In this document: positions 35,001 through 47,512 of the stretch, piece after piece
Layout: each line of letters starts with the position of its first letter
Position numbering within the stretch: the first letter of the stretch is position 1
Origin: Hyparrhenia diplandra
Taxonomy: Eukaryota > Streptophyta > Magnoliopsida > Poales > Poaceae
Direction of reading: 5' to 3'
Length of the DNA stretch: 64,000 nt
Assembly: GCA_015847255.1 (NCBI GenBank)
Contig: JADLZK010002810.1
Span: forward strand, 1 to 64,000
Translations under genes and position numbers: made by a program
The notes under the pieces: generated by a model
The model's database searches: none
What the model was told of the DNA's origin: nothing
Seen by the model: only the letters and a program-made list of their open reading frames with translations

Positions 35001-38000
35001 AAACTCAGAAACCAAGAAGGAAAATAAGTGTGGTTATCGTGAAGGAACATTTAGTACGATAATCATCAAGTGGCAAACCTTTTCCCAGATAGAGTTGCTG
35101 TTATCAAGGGAAGCATCAACCAACCGTTGTAACGCTTCCCGCTTTTCGAGCTTGAAACTTCAGTGTCATTGCTTATCTATAGAGTTGAGACTCATAAGTT
35201 ACAATAATAAACACAAATTTTAGGTAAGCGAAACACAGTCACAGGTTAGGGTGGACTGTCGGTGGAAGATTTCCACTGATACCTGATGGAGAAGTTGTGG
35301 TATGCTCAGACCATTGTCTGTTTGAAGGCTGGTCTTTATAGAACTAAGATTCACAATCATATCACCCTCTTGAACACTTTCTTCGTGGTTGAACCGACAA
35401 TATTATGCCCATCAGAAGTAAGAAACCGACTAAAATCTAACCGAGGAGTACCAGTAGCAGTTTCACCATCTAAGGAGGCATCAGTTTTTTCAGGGTAGTT
35501 TGTCCAAGATCGAGCCGCTTCCACAACAGAGTTACTGTTAGTCTTTGGTTCTCTACTCCTAGTAAAATGAACTTCAGATCCTGTAGATGGCTCCAAACTT
35601 TGAATAGCATGATCCATGCTCATATCAGAAGCAGTTCGACCTATAGAGACATTATGCAGCACTGGTTCTTGCATTGAATTGATCTTCTTTTCCCCTTCAG
35701 CATCAAGGGAACTAGAAGAAAACCGCCCAAATGGATAGCTGTTCTTGGATGTCAGTGCATAGCCATCCTCGAAGAAGTTCCAAAAATCCGCCTGGTCATA
35801 AGATTTGGGACGTGGGACGTTCTTTCTTGCTCTGCAAGTAGTTCACCAGATCAACCTCAATACGAGGGGTTTTGATCTTCAGGGCTCTCCTCAAGAGGTT
35901 TTGATCTTCAACTGACAAACTGAGAATAAAATTTAGCACTGCTGTTGAATCAAAGTGAGAATAAACAGATATGATACCAGAAATAGATGCCTCCTTCAAT
36001 TTTGCATTCTTTTCATTTACCAAAGGTGCCAATTTTGAAAGCCATAGTTTAAGGAAGCCACTGTTACTATAACCATCAGAGTCAACAGTATACTTGCTGA
36101 ATGATTTATTTGCAAACTCAAGAACAGCCAATTTTGCCTTCGGGGACCTCTGTTCATCTAATGATCGCACTAGTGCAGGTAGCAACATATCAATAGCATA
36201 TGTTCGACCAACAATATCCAATGTTTCAGAGCATGGTTTTTTCACCAACTCTTTTGGATCAATAAGCCGTGAAAATACATATGGTAGAATTCGCTCGACA
36301 TAACTTTCAAATGGCTTCTTGCAGGCTGGGATAATCTCTGCAAGTGCAGAGAAGGCTGCCTGTGCAACCTTATGGTGAGGATCATCCAAGTGACGGAAAA
36401 ACAGTTTCATAACCTTCTCAAAATTTTGAGTAATTTCTTGAATGCCTTTCTGGCCTTGTTTCAATAAATTCCGAATAAACTCAAAAGCTGAAACTCTTGC
36501 TACCCAGTCAGAACTAGGGCTGAGACCCTCAGAAAGTGCATCATGTAGAGAAGCCAGAGAATCTGTATATCCAGACACATCACCTGATGGTACATGGCTA
36601 TCATCAAAGCTGTGTCTGCCACTTGCAGAAGCCCTTGACATTACTTGCTTCCTTAGAAGAGGTCTCTGGAAGTTTGGGACATGGTTGTTATGTGAATCTC
36701 TGTGGCTGGCATCCCTATAAGGCATATCAACATAGTTTCTCTCCAAATGCATTTGAGGGATTCGCCTAGATGAACGGATATCATAGCTCTCATCCATGCG
36801 GCCTCCTTCTTGAAGCCTCTCCAAAGATCTTCTTGAGTAAGGCAATGATAAGCCAGACATGGACTCAGATGACATACTACTCAAATATGGTGACCTTGAC
36901 CGTTCTTTTTGTGGGCAAGTGTGGTGTCACCGTATCCAATAAACGGAACCACCATTTCGTGAACTAGGTGGGATGGTAGGAAGGGATGAGTCCAACAGTG
37001 CTGAGTTCTGCAATGACAGAACATTTGATGCTGGTGCTGCAAGCGGCACAGGAGGATCACGAGATGATGGAGGATCAACTCCTGCACTAGGATTAAAAGC
37101 AAATAAGAAATTAAAACAGAATCGGTAAAATTGTTCTCCGATGCATAAAAAATGTCCCCATTCTTTTCTTCATTTTTGAAAAGGCATGTAAATTCTCATT
37201 TTGTTGCATATAATATAAAGTGTCCAAGCAAATTTATATATCTTTTTTCTTATTTGCCCTTAATTATCACGTCTTCTCCCTACACATTTACATGTAATAA
37301 TGTTCTCGCTAACCAAATTTTACTAACTCTAAAACATTAAATAGAGTAGTGTAATCATTTTATCTTTTCACTGTCTTGGCTCCATAGAACCATTTAGATA
37401 AGCCATGTACAGATTGAAAATACAGGAGGGAGTATAGCATGAAAAGAGTAATTGAATTTCTTAATAAAAATAATAAAAATGACAACTAAGCAGTTTAAAG
37501 AATACCAAGATCCAAGCTTGTTGAGCGCTGCAGAGAAATTTTGCCCTGACATGCTGACACCTTTCAGCAAACTTTCAATGGCAGAAACTTTTTCTTTGCT
37601 GGAGCTAAGCACACTCTCCAGGCTTCTCTCAGAACTTCTGCCAATCGCCTTTGACTGTGATAACCGAAGATTGTTTGATGGAAAAGATGAATCTGAAGAA
37701 ATAGCTGCACTCTTGTCCATTGCAACAATAGCGAAGTGCCATATCCAGGTACATGTGTACCACTTGAATGAGAGGAAGTACGTGAAGGCTGCACGACCCT
37801 GTCCCGCAATGAGGGAGAAGCATACCGTTTGTGCACACCACCATCTTCATCATTTATTATCTGCATTTTCCCTCCAATTAAAGAATGCAATGCAGGTATT
37901 TGCCTATCTGGAAATAGGAACTTAAGAGGGGGAAGAGCACAGAATGGCATACCCTTTGTATCGCAGGATCAAATGACATAAACAGACGTCGTGAGCGCTC

Positions 38001-41000
38001 GGGCCATGTCTTTGCAAACATTCTATAGCAAGTTCTTGCAGTTGCACGAACCTGAAGTTGAGAAAATACAATGAAACACAAAATAATCTAAAAAGTATGA
38101 ACTAAATCAATGATCCCAATAAATGTGCAGTTCCTCACAAAATCAGTAGAAAAGAGAACAGCATAATTTTTTTGTTAAGCAAATTGCATCCTTCATTAAT
38201 CAAAGAGCGAGTAGAACCACATTTATTAACCATATAAACAGCTCGAACATTGACTTGGGAACTGTCTTTTGCTACATTATTCCTTCTTGTCGCATGCAAG
38301 GCCAACAAGGTCTGTCTGGTCAAGCAGGACAGACTGACAGAAGGAATGACACATACATGTTTGTGGGTGTGCATGAGAAGAAATATTAATTTCTAACCAA
38401 GTACCCGAGTATCTGATCACTGTGTTTGTTTATTTCACATTACTGTTTGTTGCTGTGCCAAACAAATTTGTTGAAGGACAGAACCAGTGCTAGTGGCTCC
38501 CACATGAGTGGGGTCTGCGGAAGGAATAACCGAGGCAACCATTACCCCTGCATTTTGCAGAGAGGCTGCATTGAACTCAGGACCTTTGGCTCAGTGGGAA
38601 GGCTTCTCACCACTGTGCCTGGCTTGTCCTGTGTGCTAAGCAAATTATTATTTTTTCATATAATTTGTCAGCATGTCTGCAGGCAGGGTGCAAATCATGA
38701 CACAATAGAAGAGAAGAGTCAAAGGACGCATAGTAAAGAATAAAGAATAATAATTAAGTTTTGGACAAATGGCTTCATTTCATCATTGCAAAAAGGAATG
38801 TGCCATGATATGCAACACAGGACAGAAAATTGATCCTACCTCGCTCATCGCATCTGCTACACAGCATTTTATCATATCCTCGTATAAATCAGCTGAACGT
38901 TGTATTTCTGGGGCATCAGCCCAATACTCCAGTACCAGGAGCGCATACTCACAGCACCTGGGACAGTGGGAAGTAAACATGAAAAGGTGACAAGAAAATA
39001 GCCAATGGACAATGTGAAAACAGTCAAACATGTTTACCTTGCACGGAGGATTGCACCCGGTCATGCTTTGCTGTGTCAACTATGCGAGGAAGAATCCTAG
39101 CAACCTTGCAATTCCGCAGGATCTACAAAGTATTCCATGTCAGCAAAGAGATGAAATAAATGGCATCCTTTGAGTACAAACATATAAATGACTTACAGTT
39201 TTTATGCATGTATCTGCAGATTCAGCGATTACAAGCACTGTTATGACAACAAGCTTAAAAAGCATCTGAAAAATTTCATCCATACACATGTTAGGTTTGT
39301 TTCAAAATGTGTATGGGAGGACAGAAAATTGCTCATGAAATTACCGGGATGAATTGTTCAGCACATGGCTCAAAATCGCCGAGCAGTTCTTTGGATAGTA
39401 TATTAAGTAGGTGGCATGCCTGGGTATTAAAACATGAGTGAGAATTTTTTCAACTTGAAAAAAATCAACATGCCAGGTATGCAATTCACCTTTTAGGGAA
39501 TAGAAAAGGCAAAGTAACAGATTTTTAAAGAAAAATAATCTCTACAAAAAGATGGATAAATGGTAACTGATATACCTGTTTGACAATACTAGAACGTCGA
39601 TCAGATAGCTGAGTAGACAATGGATGAACCAGTTGCTTCAAGAGCATAAGGAATGATGGATAATCAATCGCACCTGTCAAATGTCCCAACACAGTAAAAC
39701 ATATATATATATATTTTTTAAGAGGCATGCAATATCATACTAGCAATGACAGTTGATAGAGCTCCCAATGATAAAGATTCAGTCACAAATTCATGTGTCG
39801 GAATTGGATGACGATACTTTTTCCCCGATCTTGAATATTAAGATTCAACTCTGATTCCATCCCCTTTACAGTGAACATTAAATCCTCACTGCAAGTTCCA
39901 CTATGTATGAAGTAGGAATAAATCTTGTGCTCACCAATATTTACTACAAAATATGGATGGTTAGTGCATTAAGGCTACCCCATCATTCTAAATATGGAAT
40001 TCCCATTTGTCTATCCTTTGGTTGTCATTCCAAAAGCTTAAATAAATCAGGAAACATGTGCAGTTAAAAAGAAATAAGGAAAATGACCCTACATTTTTTC
40101 TGTTCTAGACTACCCAGCAATAGGGCTTACTTTTCTGGCCATATAAATATTTTCTAAACTTTGCAGCCAAGACATACCACAGTATATTCTCTGTAGCCAT
40201 ACTCATGGCCTACTAATATTGCATAAAGCATTATTATGAATAATGATATGGATGCAGAAAATCAACCTCCATAAACCAGGGCTTCAATCCTTTGAATGGC
40301 AGCAATACGTAAAGACCAATCCTTTTCTGGAACAAGGGTAGCCGCGATCTTCTCAAACTCGAAGTAATTCTTTCTCAGAATGAACTTTTACTGGTTCCAC
40401 AGGTTTTTCTGTAACATCGGTGTCACCTGCAAATGACACAATAAATTGCACATGAGAAATGCCGTATACTTTGTATGTGTGGCAGCGGGTTATCTATTAG
40501 AACATACAAAGTACAAACTGACTGAGCATAACTTGAGATGCAGAGCAGCAGATGGCAACATATCTAGTATCAATAGGAAAACTAGTTTCACAGAAAATAT
40601 CAAAGATCTTGTGATAGGATGCATGCCCCCATAAAATTCAGAAAAACAGCCCAACTAAAGGAGCACGCCCATGCTATGTTACAACAAATTATAAGAGAAT
40701 ATGATTTGTTCTGGAATTTTATTGGAACAAATTATCACAATAGTGAACAGAGTGGCTGTGAGCCCAGGGTGTATAGGTGGTGTGGTGCTTGGACCTTGGA
40801 AGGTTTCGTTATCACCAGAATCCTTGGGCTTTTAGTTCGGATGTGTTCAAAAAGACTGAAAAGCTGACCTGCTCGTGCCAAAATGGAATGGTGTTTGTTT
40901 TAGTTCAGATGTGCTCCTAGGTGATACGCCAGTGAGCTGGGGCTTTTGGCGATTGTGCATATACTTGACTGATGGAGTAGTAGCTAGTTTGTTTGGTTTA

Positions 41001-43291
41001 TAAAAACACACGGGCATAATCCTAGTTCATATGTGTGAAATACAAAATTTCATGAAATGTAGACATTACCTCCAAATAGTGTACTTTCCCTTGGTATGCT
41101 TTTTGTCCTTGGGCTGCCTCTTTTTTGGATTAGCACTGACAGATCTAGATTCTACAGCCTTATACTGCATTGCCATATCAGATGATCGAACCTTTGGTTC
41201 TATTTTATCCAACCTTGAATTTATTTCTTTTAGCTGCAGGCACCAAACAAAAAAGATTAGGGTAATCTCACTTTGTTGGTATGCAGAAATTAAAAACAAG
41301 AGAAAAAAATATTATGTACAGCATGAAATTGCTAGCCCAACTATTAAAACGAAGTTAGTAACAGAAGTACCATGTAAGACGGCAGATTATGGCGCTGCAA
41401 CTCTTCATGGAATTGTGACCCCATGTGCTTGTACATCTCCTGTAGTGAAAAACAAAATGAAGGCTTACTAGAAACACTTTATGCTGCCTAGATAACAGGT
41501 GCGTGTCTGAGCTAATCAGTGTGAACAGCTTTTATCAAATACAAATAGATGAATCTGAGTATAAGGGCTGAAGCAATTCAACTAGAAGCAAAAGAGCTTT
41601 GAGCTACATTGACTGTTGCTATAAAAGATGATTCAGTCACTCCAGCTTGCAAATGTGTGGGATGGAACTATTGGGATTTTTTTTTTTTTTTTTTTGAGCA
41701 TCAACTACTGGGAAATTTAACAATATCAATAGAAATGCAGAGCATAGAGTCAAACACAGAGCATAAAATCATGGGTGGTGGGGAAAAGAAGTCTCAGATC
41801 AAGCAGGTCTATACAGTATGGAATATGGAATCAACTAACCTCAATACAAGAGATAGCAGCGTCTCGAACACTTTGGTTCGAATCATTCATCAATTGCAGG
41901 ACCTGCACAAGACATAAAAATCTTAGGGCTTCCGGATATAGAAGAAGTGCATAACATACAGAATCATATAAAGTTGGATATGTGAATAAAAAAGAATAAA
42001 CAGCAACCATCTGAAAGTGTTGGCTTACAGGTGAAAGCAAAACTCGTTGCAAGGAAATCTCTGTAGAAGCAAACAGCCCAATTGCACTTGCCACCGTACG
42101 TACAAACTCTTCTCGCACCCTCCAACTCTTATGAGTCCATGCATAACTACCAGCCCTTTCAACTATTATTGTTGGTGAAGAAACCTGAGAGTTGGACAAA
42201 ATGAAAACTTTGCAAGATTATAGCCCTAAACTTTTAGAACACACCAAACATGATTGGCTTGAATGCTAATAATCAATGGATGAAAGTAGATATCTAACAT
42301 GGTTTAACAATAGTATCTTAATACCGCATCAAGCACTGACTAGTAGAAAAAAGCATCAGAAGTTAGAAGTCATTTTTATTACAAACAGCAAGAGATTGAA
42401 GCACGAAGACATTTGTGAAAAATCACAACTCCAAAAGGCATCCCAGTTCCAATGTTAAAAGTAAAAAAACAATAAAAGAATTATCTTTAGATGCCCCAGT
42501 ATCAGGTTGCATACAGGGAAGCAGCTAAGTCTTTTACTTGAATCCCAAATTTATCTTTGTTTGCTACAACCAGAATCACAGAAGAATAAGATATGCCACT
42601 GGAAGTTCAACTTAGGAACCATACTCAGCCTAAGAGCACACACGATTCCTACAAAAAGTTAGCCTATCGATTCCTATAAACTGTGTGCCTATCAATCTAT
42701 CATGGTCAGCCGAATAGACCTTTGATTTCTCACTTCAGCACGACTATGCAACTTCTACGTCTACCGTGCCCCACCCGACCTACCTAAAAAGGTAAAAAAA
42801 AAAAAAAAAAAAAAAACCCCCAAATCTCCAACCTGCTCCAGCTCGAGCTCTTAGCTCGAATTCACATCTCAATCTAGCTTCCCAGCTATATGCATTTCCC
42901 CGGGAGAGATGACAGGCCAACTGAGAGCACGCCGACGACCAAGGGAGTTAACTCACCTCCATCAGAGTGATGAGGAGCTGGCGCGCGGCTTCTCGAACGG
43001 GCTGCTTGCCGTCGCCGAGGCGCTCGACGGCGGCCGGGACGAGGGCGTTGAGGTGGATCTTGAAGTGCTCGCCGGCGACGACGGCGGCGGCGGAGAGCGC
43101 CTGGAGCCCGCCCTGGGCGATGCGGAAGTTGGCGTCCCGCGTCAGATCCATGCAGGTGTCCACGAGCGCCGTGACCTCGGCCGCCGTCAGCCCGCGGGCG
43201 CCGCGGCGTCGAGCGCCTCGTGCAGGCGCTCGACCCCGGCCAAGCGCTCCTTGGTGTCCTTGGCGCGCGCCGCCTCCAGCGCCGCCTCCAT
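32072..43291 (-). CDS. CLASP: CLASP, CLIP-associated microtubule-stabilising protein
   Basis: CLASP stabilises cortical microtubules and their edge and plus-end behaviour in plant cells. The 21 exons (minus) are 42957-43291, 42029-42184, 41840-41902, 41371-41439, 41070-41233, 40267-40426, 39576-39673, 39345-39419, 39197-39265, 39038-39122, 38840-38957, 37953-38051, 37506-37860, 35283-37081, 35079-35176, 33598-33702, 33437-33511, 33296-33364, 33129-33197, 32368-32469 and 32072-32230; about 1440 codons, like Arabidopsis CLASP. The order is an N-terminal TOG/HEAT region (DTKERLAGVERLHEAL), a second TOG, a Ser/Arg-rich linker (exons 13-14, PYLSSMSSESMSGLSLPY), a third TOG (LFFRHLDDPHHKVAQAAF) and a conserved C-terminus (LRLVTIYANRISQARSGKPI). 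At least 11 short indels interrupt the frame, while every splice site and the flanking homology are intact. Confidence 0.95.
32618..32665 (-). mobile_element. LINE 3'-end-like fragment, CLASP intron 20
   Basis: On the minus strand it reads TTAATTTAATGAAATGACAC, then GAGCTCTCCTGCACTG and an A-rich end. This is the same tail type as the fragments in MSH1 introns. It is very short. Confidence 0.4.
34549..34696. mobile_element. Stowaway MITE, 148 bp, CLASP intron 15
   Basis: It starts CTCCCTCCATTCCA next to TA (34547-34548). The right end reads GGAATGGATAGAG followed by TA, and inner arms ACAAGACGTTTT and AAAACGTCTTAT are inverted repeats. The right terminus has diverged. Confidence 0.7.
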
Positions 43292-45279
43292 TCCCTCCGC
43301 GCGCTCGGCGGCCCCGCCACGGGGAGTGCTCTAGGGTTCCTTCCGGGGCCGGCGGCGAGACGGGCAGGAGGTTGCCGGATCTGAGGAGGGAGTAGGGGAG
43401 GGGAAGGGGAAGGGAGGTGGGGAGTGACAGAGAGCGCACACAGCGAGACGAAGTGGTTGGGGGCTTTAGGTGGCTTTATGCACTTAGCCCCTGATGTTTT
43501 GTATCCTTTGCACCGAGAGGGCCTCTGCGTACAAGACCTCCGTATGAGACCGGCACGGTGGACCCCGCTTGGCAGGGCCAAAAGCCGGTGGCGCGTGGAA
43601 ATTCTGGCCGTATTTTAAACGGTCCTTTCCTTTTCTCCACAGCTTGAACTGCTGAGCACGAGGAATTGTTTCCAGTTTCTCTTTCGGAGATTGTTGGCTC
43701 TGATTTAGCTTTGCGACAACGTTATAATACGATCCAATCCAAACAATGGAGTATATGTATATCCTACCCATCCATACCCTTGTCATGCAAGGTAAACAAG
43801 GCGTGGGAAAAGATCGCAATCCATTCCTAATCATTTCCACCGCCCCATGATGCGTTCTGTCACAAGTTGCTGCTGATTCGTTCGAGTGCACCATCATTCG
43901 TTCCAGGCTTGAGTTGAGTGACATTGTTACGGCAGCAGGATTTCAGATAGTCATCACACACAGCTGATGTATAGGTATGCTGATATATATATCTGTAAAA
44001 TCTGAAGAAGAAAAACTAGTATTATTAGTATTATTATATGTCCATTCTTTTTCGTGGGCGTTCCAGGGACACTGTGAGCAAAGAAGACGGCGCCAGTTTC
44101 GGCGGCAGGCTCAGCTCATGCATCCGTCCAAGCGCTGCTGCACCGGCTTCGGCTTGTCTCTGCATAGCGATGCCAGCCGGATGATGCGCGCACTCGCACC
44201 AGCACCAACCAACTGCGGCGACGTTACGCCTCAACCGATCCGGCGATCCCCGGCCTCCGGTCCCGGATCCGACCCCATTTGGCTGGCTGCCTGCCTGCCT
44301 TGGGTTCCGTCACACGAATATTCCGTTCGCCTCTTGGAGAACACAGCAGCCACGAGGAGCAGGGAAACTCTGGTCGAGTTCCATTCCACAGCTTCTATTC
44401 TCGGCGCTGGAGGCGCTTCTATTCTCGGTGCAGGTGGCTCGGCGCAGTGCGTCCTGCAGGTGCAGGCGTCCTGACGTCAGGTTGATCCTGTCGTGTAGGG
44501 ACAGGACAGCAATGCGCAAAGACCATAGTGTCTGGAGTTGGTGTGCTACTGCTACACCTGCAGTGCTAACCATTCCTGGGACTGGGATGATTAGCCCCAA
44601 AACTGGTCATCATTGTTGATTGTTCGTTGATAACTGACGATTTCGCACGGCCGTAGCCGTACTCCGTATTTTCTTCCTCGGTGCTACTAGTACCTGCAGT
44701 ACGCAGACAAATCTTGGGTTAGTGTAGTACATCATCCAAATCCTTTGCTGAAAGCCTACGACGGCTTGACTTGAAGGCAGGCAGGCAGGCAGGCAGGCCA
44801 TGTACAGGCTGGCACAAGCCTTGAAAACGCTTCCCATTTGGTGCTTAGCCTTGTCCATGAACAATGTCAAGAACAATTATCACAATCTTTTGGAGCCTGA
44901 CTGACAGGAAGAGGCGAGAGCCCCAACCATCATCTGATCTCTCATCGCCTCTCGCCTTTTTTCTGCTAACAGTGGGACACTCGTGCCGCTGCACGCCATC
45001 GATCCATCATCCATGGGCCGTCTGCCCGTCTCCTTTTCCACTTTCACCGGAGAGCAGGGCACGAGGTCACAGCCTGGACTCCACGGGAGGCGGAGACTGC
45101 AGGAGTGCCTTCTTTGCTCTCGGCCGTCGGCGTCGCTGGAATACACCATGCTATGCCTGCCGGCGAGTGCACGTGACGGCTTTGGCTCCCTAACTCAGGC
45201 TCCCTCTCGCGACACTCCCTCGGCGGGCCCCGTCCGCTGCCAACCGCGACAGCCCGGACGGGCGAAGTAAATGCGCCCT
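43292..45279. other. Intergenic upstream of CLASP, no gene seen
   Basis: The first few hundred bases should contain the CLASP promoter and leader; no TATA box stands out. The rest has mixed composition with no supported gene. An AGGC microsatellite lies at 44775-44799. Confidence 0.45.
44775..44799. repeat. (AGGC)n microsatellite
   Basis: Six consecutive AGGC units, directly visible. Confidence 0.85.
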
Positions 45280-45676
45280 AACAAAGCTGAGCGCCCTGAC
45301 ACTCCAGATTCCCTCGCGGGACGGGTCCCACGGTGGTCGAATCCCGCTGCAGCACCATCACGCGTCCGGAATCAACTTTAAGCACAGTTCGTGCCTTACC
45401 AAGCACTGTGTCAACCACTCCCCTCTGCTACGTCACCTCACGTGCCAATCCTCAGGGGCCTCGGGTAACACTGCAGCCACGACGGAGTGCCCTTGGGCGA
45501 GTACTGCTATAGCTCTCGGTCACCATCAACTCACCCCTCGCACGCGTTACCACCTCACTCGGCAGGTACCCCCTCAGAAAAGTAAGGGCCTCGGCGGTCA
45601 ATGATGGCCCTCGACCAAGCTCATCCACGGGCCCATGCCCCTCGGCGTCAACCTGGTAACCAGGAGAAAGACAGTG

Positions 45677-46934
45677 TGTGTCGACACCTGTTATAGCATA
45701 ATATTACTAGTCAACTAAACATAGAATAAGGGCTTAAAATGAATATCAACATAAGTCTAGGGGTCTAACTAACATAATTCTAAGAGTTTTGGTATTCCAT
45801 GACTTTGCAGGGATTGAACAGATAAAAGCGAGATAAGAACGGTGATAAACCTAAGAGTTTGCATCCCATACGATGACAAGACTTGACCATGAGGCAACTC
45901 AACCCAAAAAGTGGACTAAAACATTCTAGAAGACTCCAGGAGAACCTGACACGGTTGTGCCACAGGACCCTGGCGACCTCCAGGAAAATCCACGGCGACT
46001 GCCAGGCTGGTCCCACCAGTCAGCCTCAGATTTCTATGTCGGTTTGTAACCGACATTGAGGTTGTATCTACACCGTTATTGAAGGTCGGTTTGATCCAAG
46101 GGTCATCGTTCATCGCCAAGGGCTATATAAGAAGACCCCCTGACCCCAGGGTAAAACCCTAATTCATTATCATTCAGTATCAATAGGCTGAGACCCTGAG
46201 TCTCCCTCTAGGTCTAGATAGAACTAGAACTAGAAGAGTTAGCATGCAACAGAGGATTAGATCAAGATAGATCTAGTTTTTAGAACAAGAGAGATAGAGA
46301 GAGGGAAGGGATCGGAGGAAGTGCCGGCCTGTCGGTGCTACCTCCATACTTGTACCTCGGTGGAAGTTAACCTGCACTTGGAATTACTGTGGTAATCTAC
46401 TTCTTTTTCTAGTAAGTACTAGTTCTTATTGTTCTTATTGTTCACAACTCTTGTTTGAGTACTTTAATCTATAGGACCCTATAGATTAGAGGAGTAGCTT
46501 AGGTTTAGGCGTGGTGCTTAGACCGAGGTTGCTTGTGAATGCACCCTACATTCAGTCGTGTGGTAGATCATGGGGAGTGTGATCTGTTGAGTCCTATTGA
46601 GTCATTTGTAGTCGACCCCTCGAATGATAGGCCAAGCAGGACCATATTACTGGAGGATTGCACGTTTCCTCCCTGCTTTTCTTTGAGTACGTCCCCTAAG
46701 ACAATATCATCATAGCTTATCAAGATAAGAACTAGATACCTTAGTAATCCTCTCTACACTCTCAACCTTCTTAAGTCTTGTGCTACTCTGGGTTAAGATT
46801 AGATCGTAGTCTTCCTCACCCGTTTCCCTGTGGATTCGATATTAAACCCTCTCCCGGGTGAAGTGCTCACTGGTATCCATTCACTTGCAGATTATACAAA
46901 TTATAACTATTTCTGTAGGCTTATCAAATACCAA
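45677..46934 (+). mobile_element. Insertion (probable solo LTR) nested in the LTR fragment
   Basis: The flanks share a 5-bp direct repeat CAGTG (45672-45676 and 46935-46939). The pre-insertion sequence AGAAAGACAGTGC is preserved in a tandem copy at about 47076-47088, which confirms the junctions. The insert begins TGTGTCGACACC and contains a TATA-like GGCTATATAAG at about 46120. It ends CAAATACCAA, lacking a clean terminal CA, so the exact class is uncertain. No coding sequence was recognised. Confidence 0.55.
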
Positions 46935-47226
46935 CAGTGCACTTTCCACGACGACAAGTACGGACACCACTTCATCATGGTTCGAGTACAAGGCCAACCA
47001 GGCACGAAGCTATTCACACTCGAACATATGTACCCGTTGGCTCCCCTTGGACCTATAAAAGGGCTGATAACCAGAAGAAAGACAGTGCGCTTTCAACAAC
47101 GACAAGTACGGACACCACTTCATCATGGTTCGAGTACAAGGCCAACCAGCCACGAAGCTACTCACACTCGAACATATGTACCCGTTGGATCCCTTTGGAC
47201 CTATAAAAGGGGAAGCCCGGACATAG
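46935..47226. repeat. Tandem duplication, period 148 bp, inside the LTR
   Basis: Two copies start CAGTGCACTTTCC (46935) and CAGTGCGCTTTCAAC (47083). They share long near-identical stretches including ACGGACACCACTTCATCATG and a CCTATAAAAGG TATA-like box. The LTR promoter region is therefore duplicated. Confidence 0.85.
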
Positions 47227-47512
47227 TGTAGGGTAAGTCGGGAGCTCACTAGCCTTGACTTCACACGATATTGGCAACCCAGCCCAATCAACACCACGCA
47301 CAGAGACTTGAGGTCTCGGCCTCTCTCTCCAAGCTTGTATTCCCCTACTAAGAGCATACGTGCATATACACGACTCCTCCCCCTCGACCGGATTAGGGCG
47401 GCGTTGGCCTAAACCAGTATACATCTTGTGTTATCTTGCACCACCATCCAGGATCCCGGGGACGCGTAGCAAATCACTCTTGGTAACAGGACACCATTTC
47501 AAAACACCGACA

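Larger units (their letters stand above)
45280..47512 (+). mobile_element. LTR-retrotransposon LTR fragment, interrupted by a second insertion
   Basis: The right end ...AACACCGACA at 47512 looks like the 3' end of a grass gypsy-type LTR. Upstream are CCTATAAAAGG boxes at about 47050 and 47200. GC-rich CTCGG-containing sequence to the left (45280-45676) has the same character and is rejoined to the right part when the insertion at 45677-46934 is removed. No gag-pol coding sequence or second LTR is present. The left boundary is a guess. Confidence 0.45.

Noticed and set aside
37422..37434. GGAGGGAGTA motif as a Stowaway MITE end in CLASP intron 13
   Set aside because: No matching opposite terminus could be found in the intron.
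32072..43291. CLASP as a true pseudogene
   Set aside because: All 21 exons, splice sites and long conserved stretches persist, there are no large deletions, and similar indels occur in unrelated neighbours. Sequence error explains this better, though it is not excluded.
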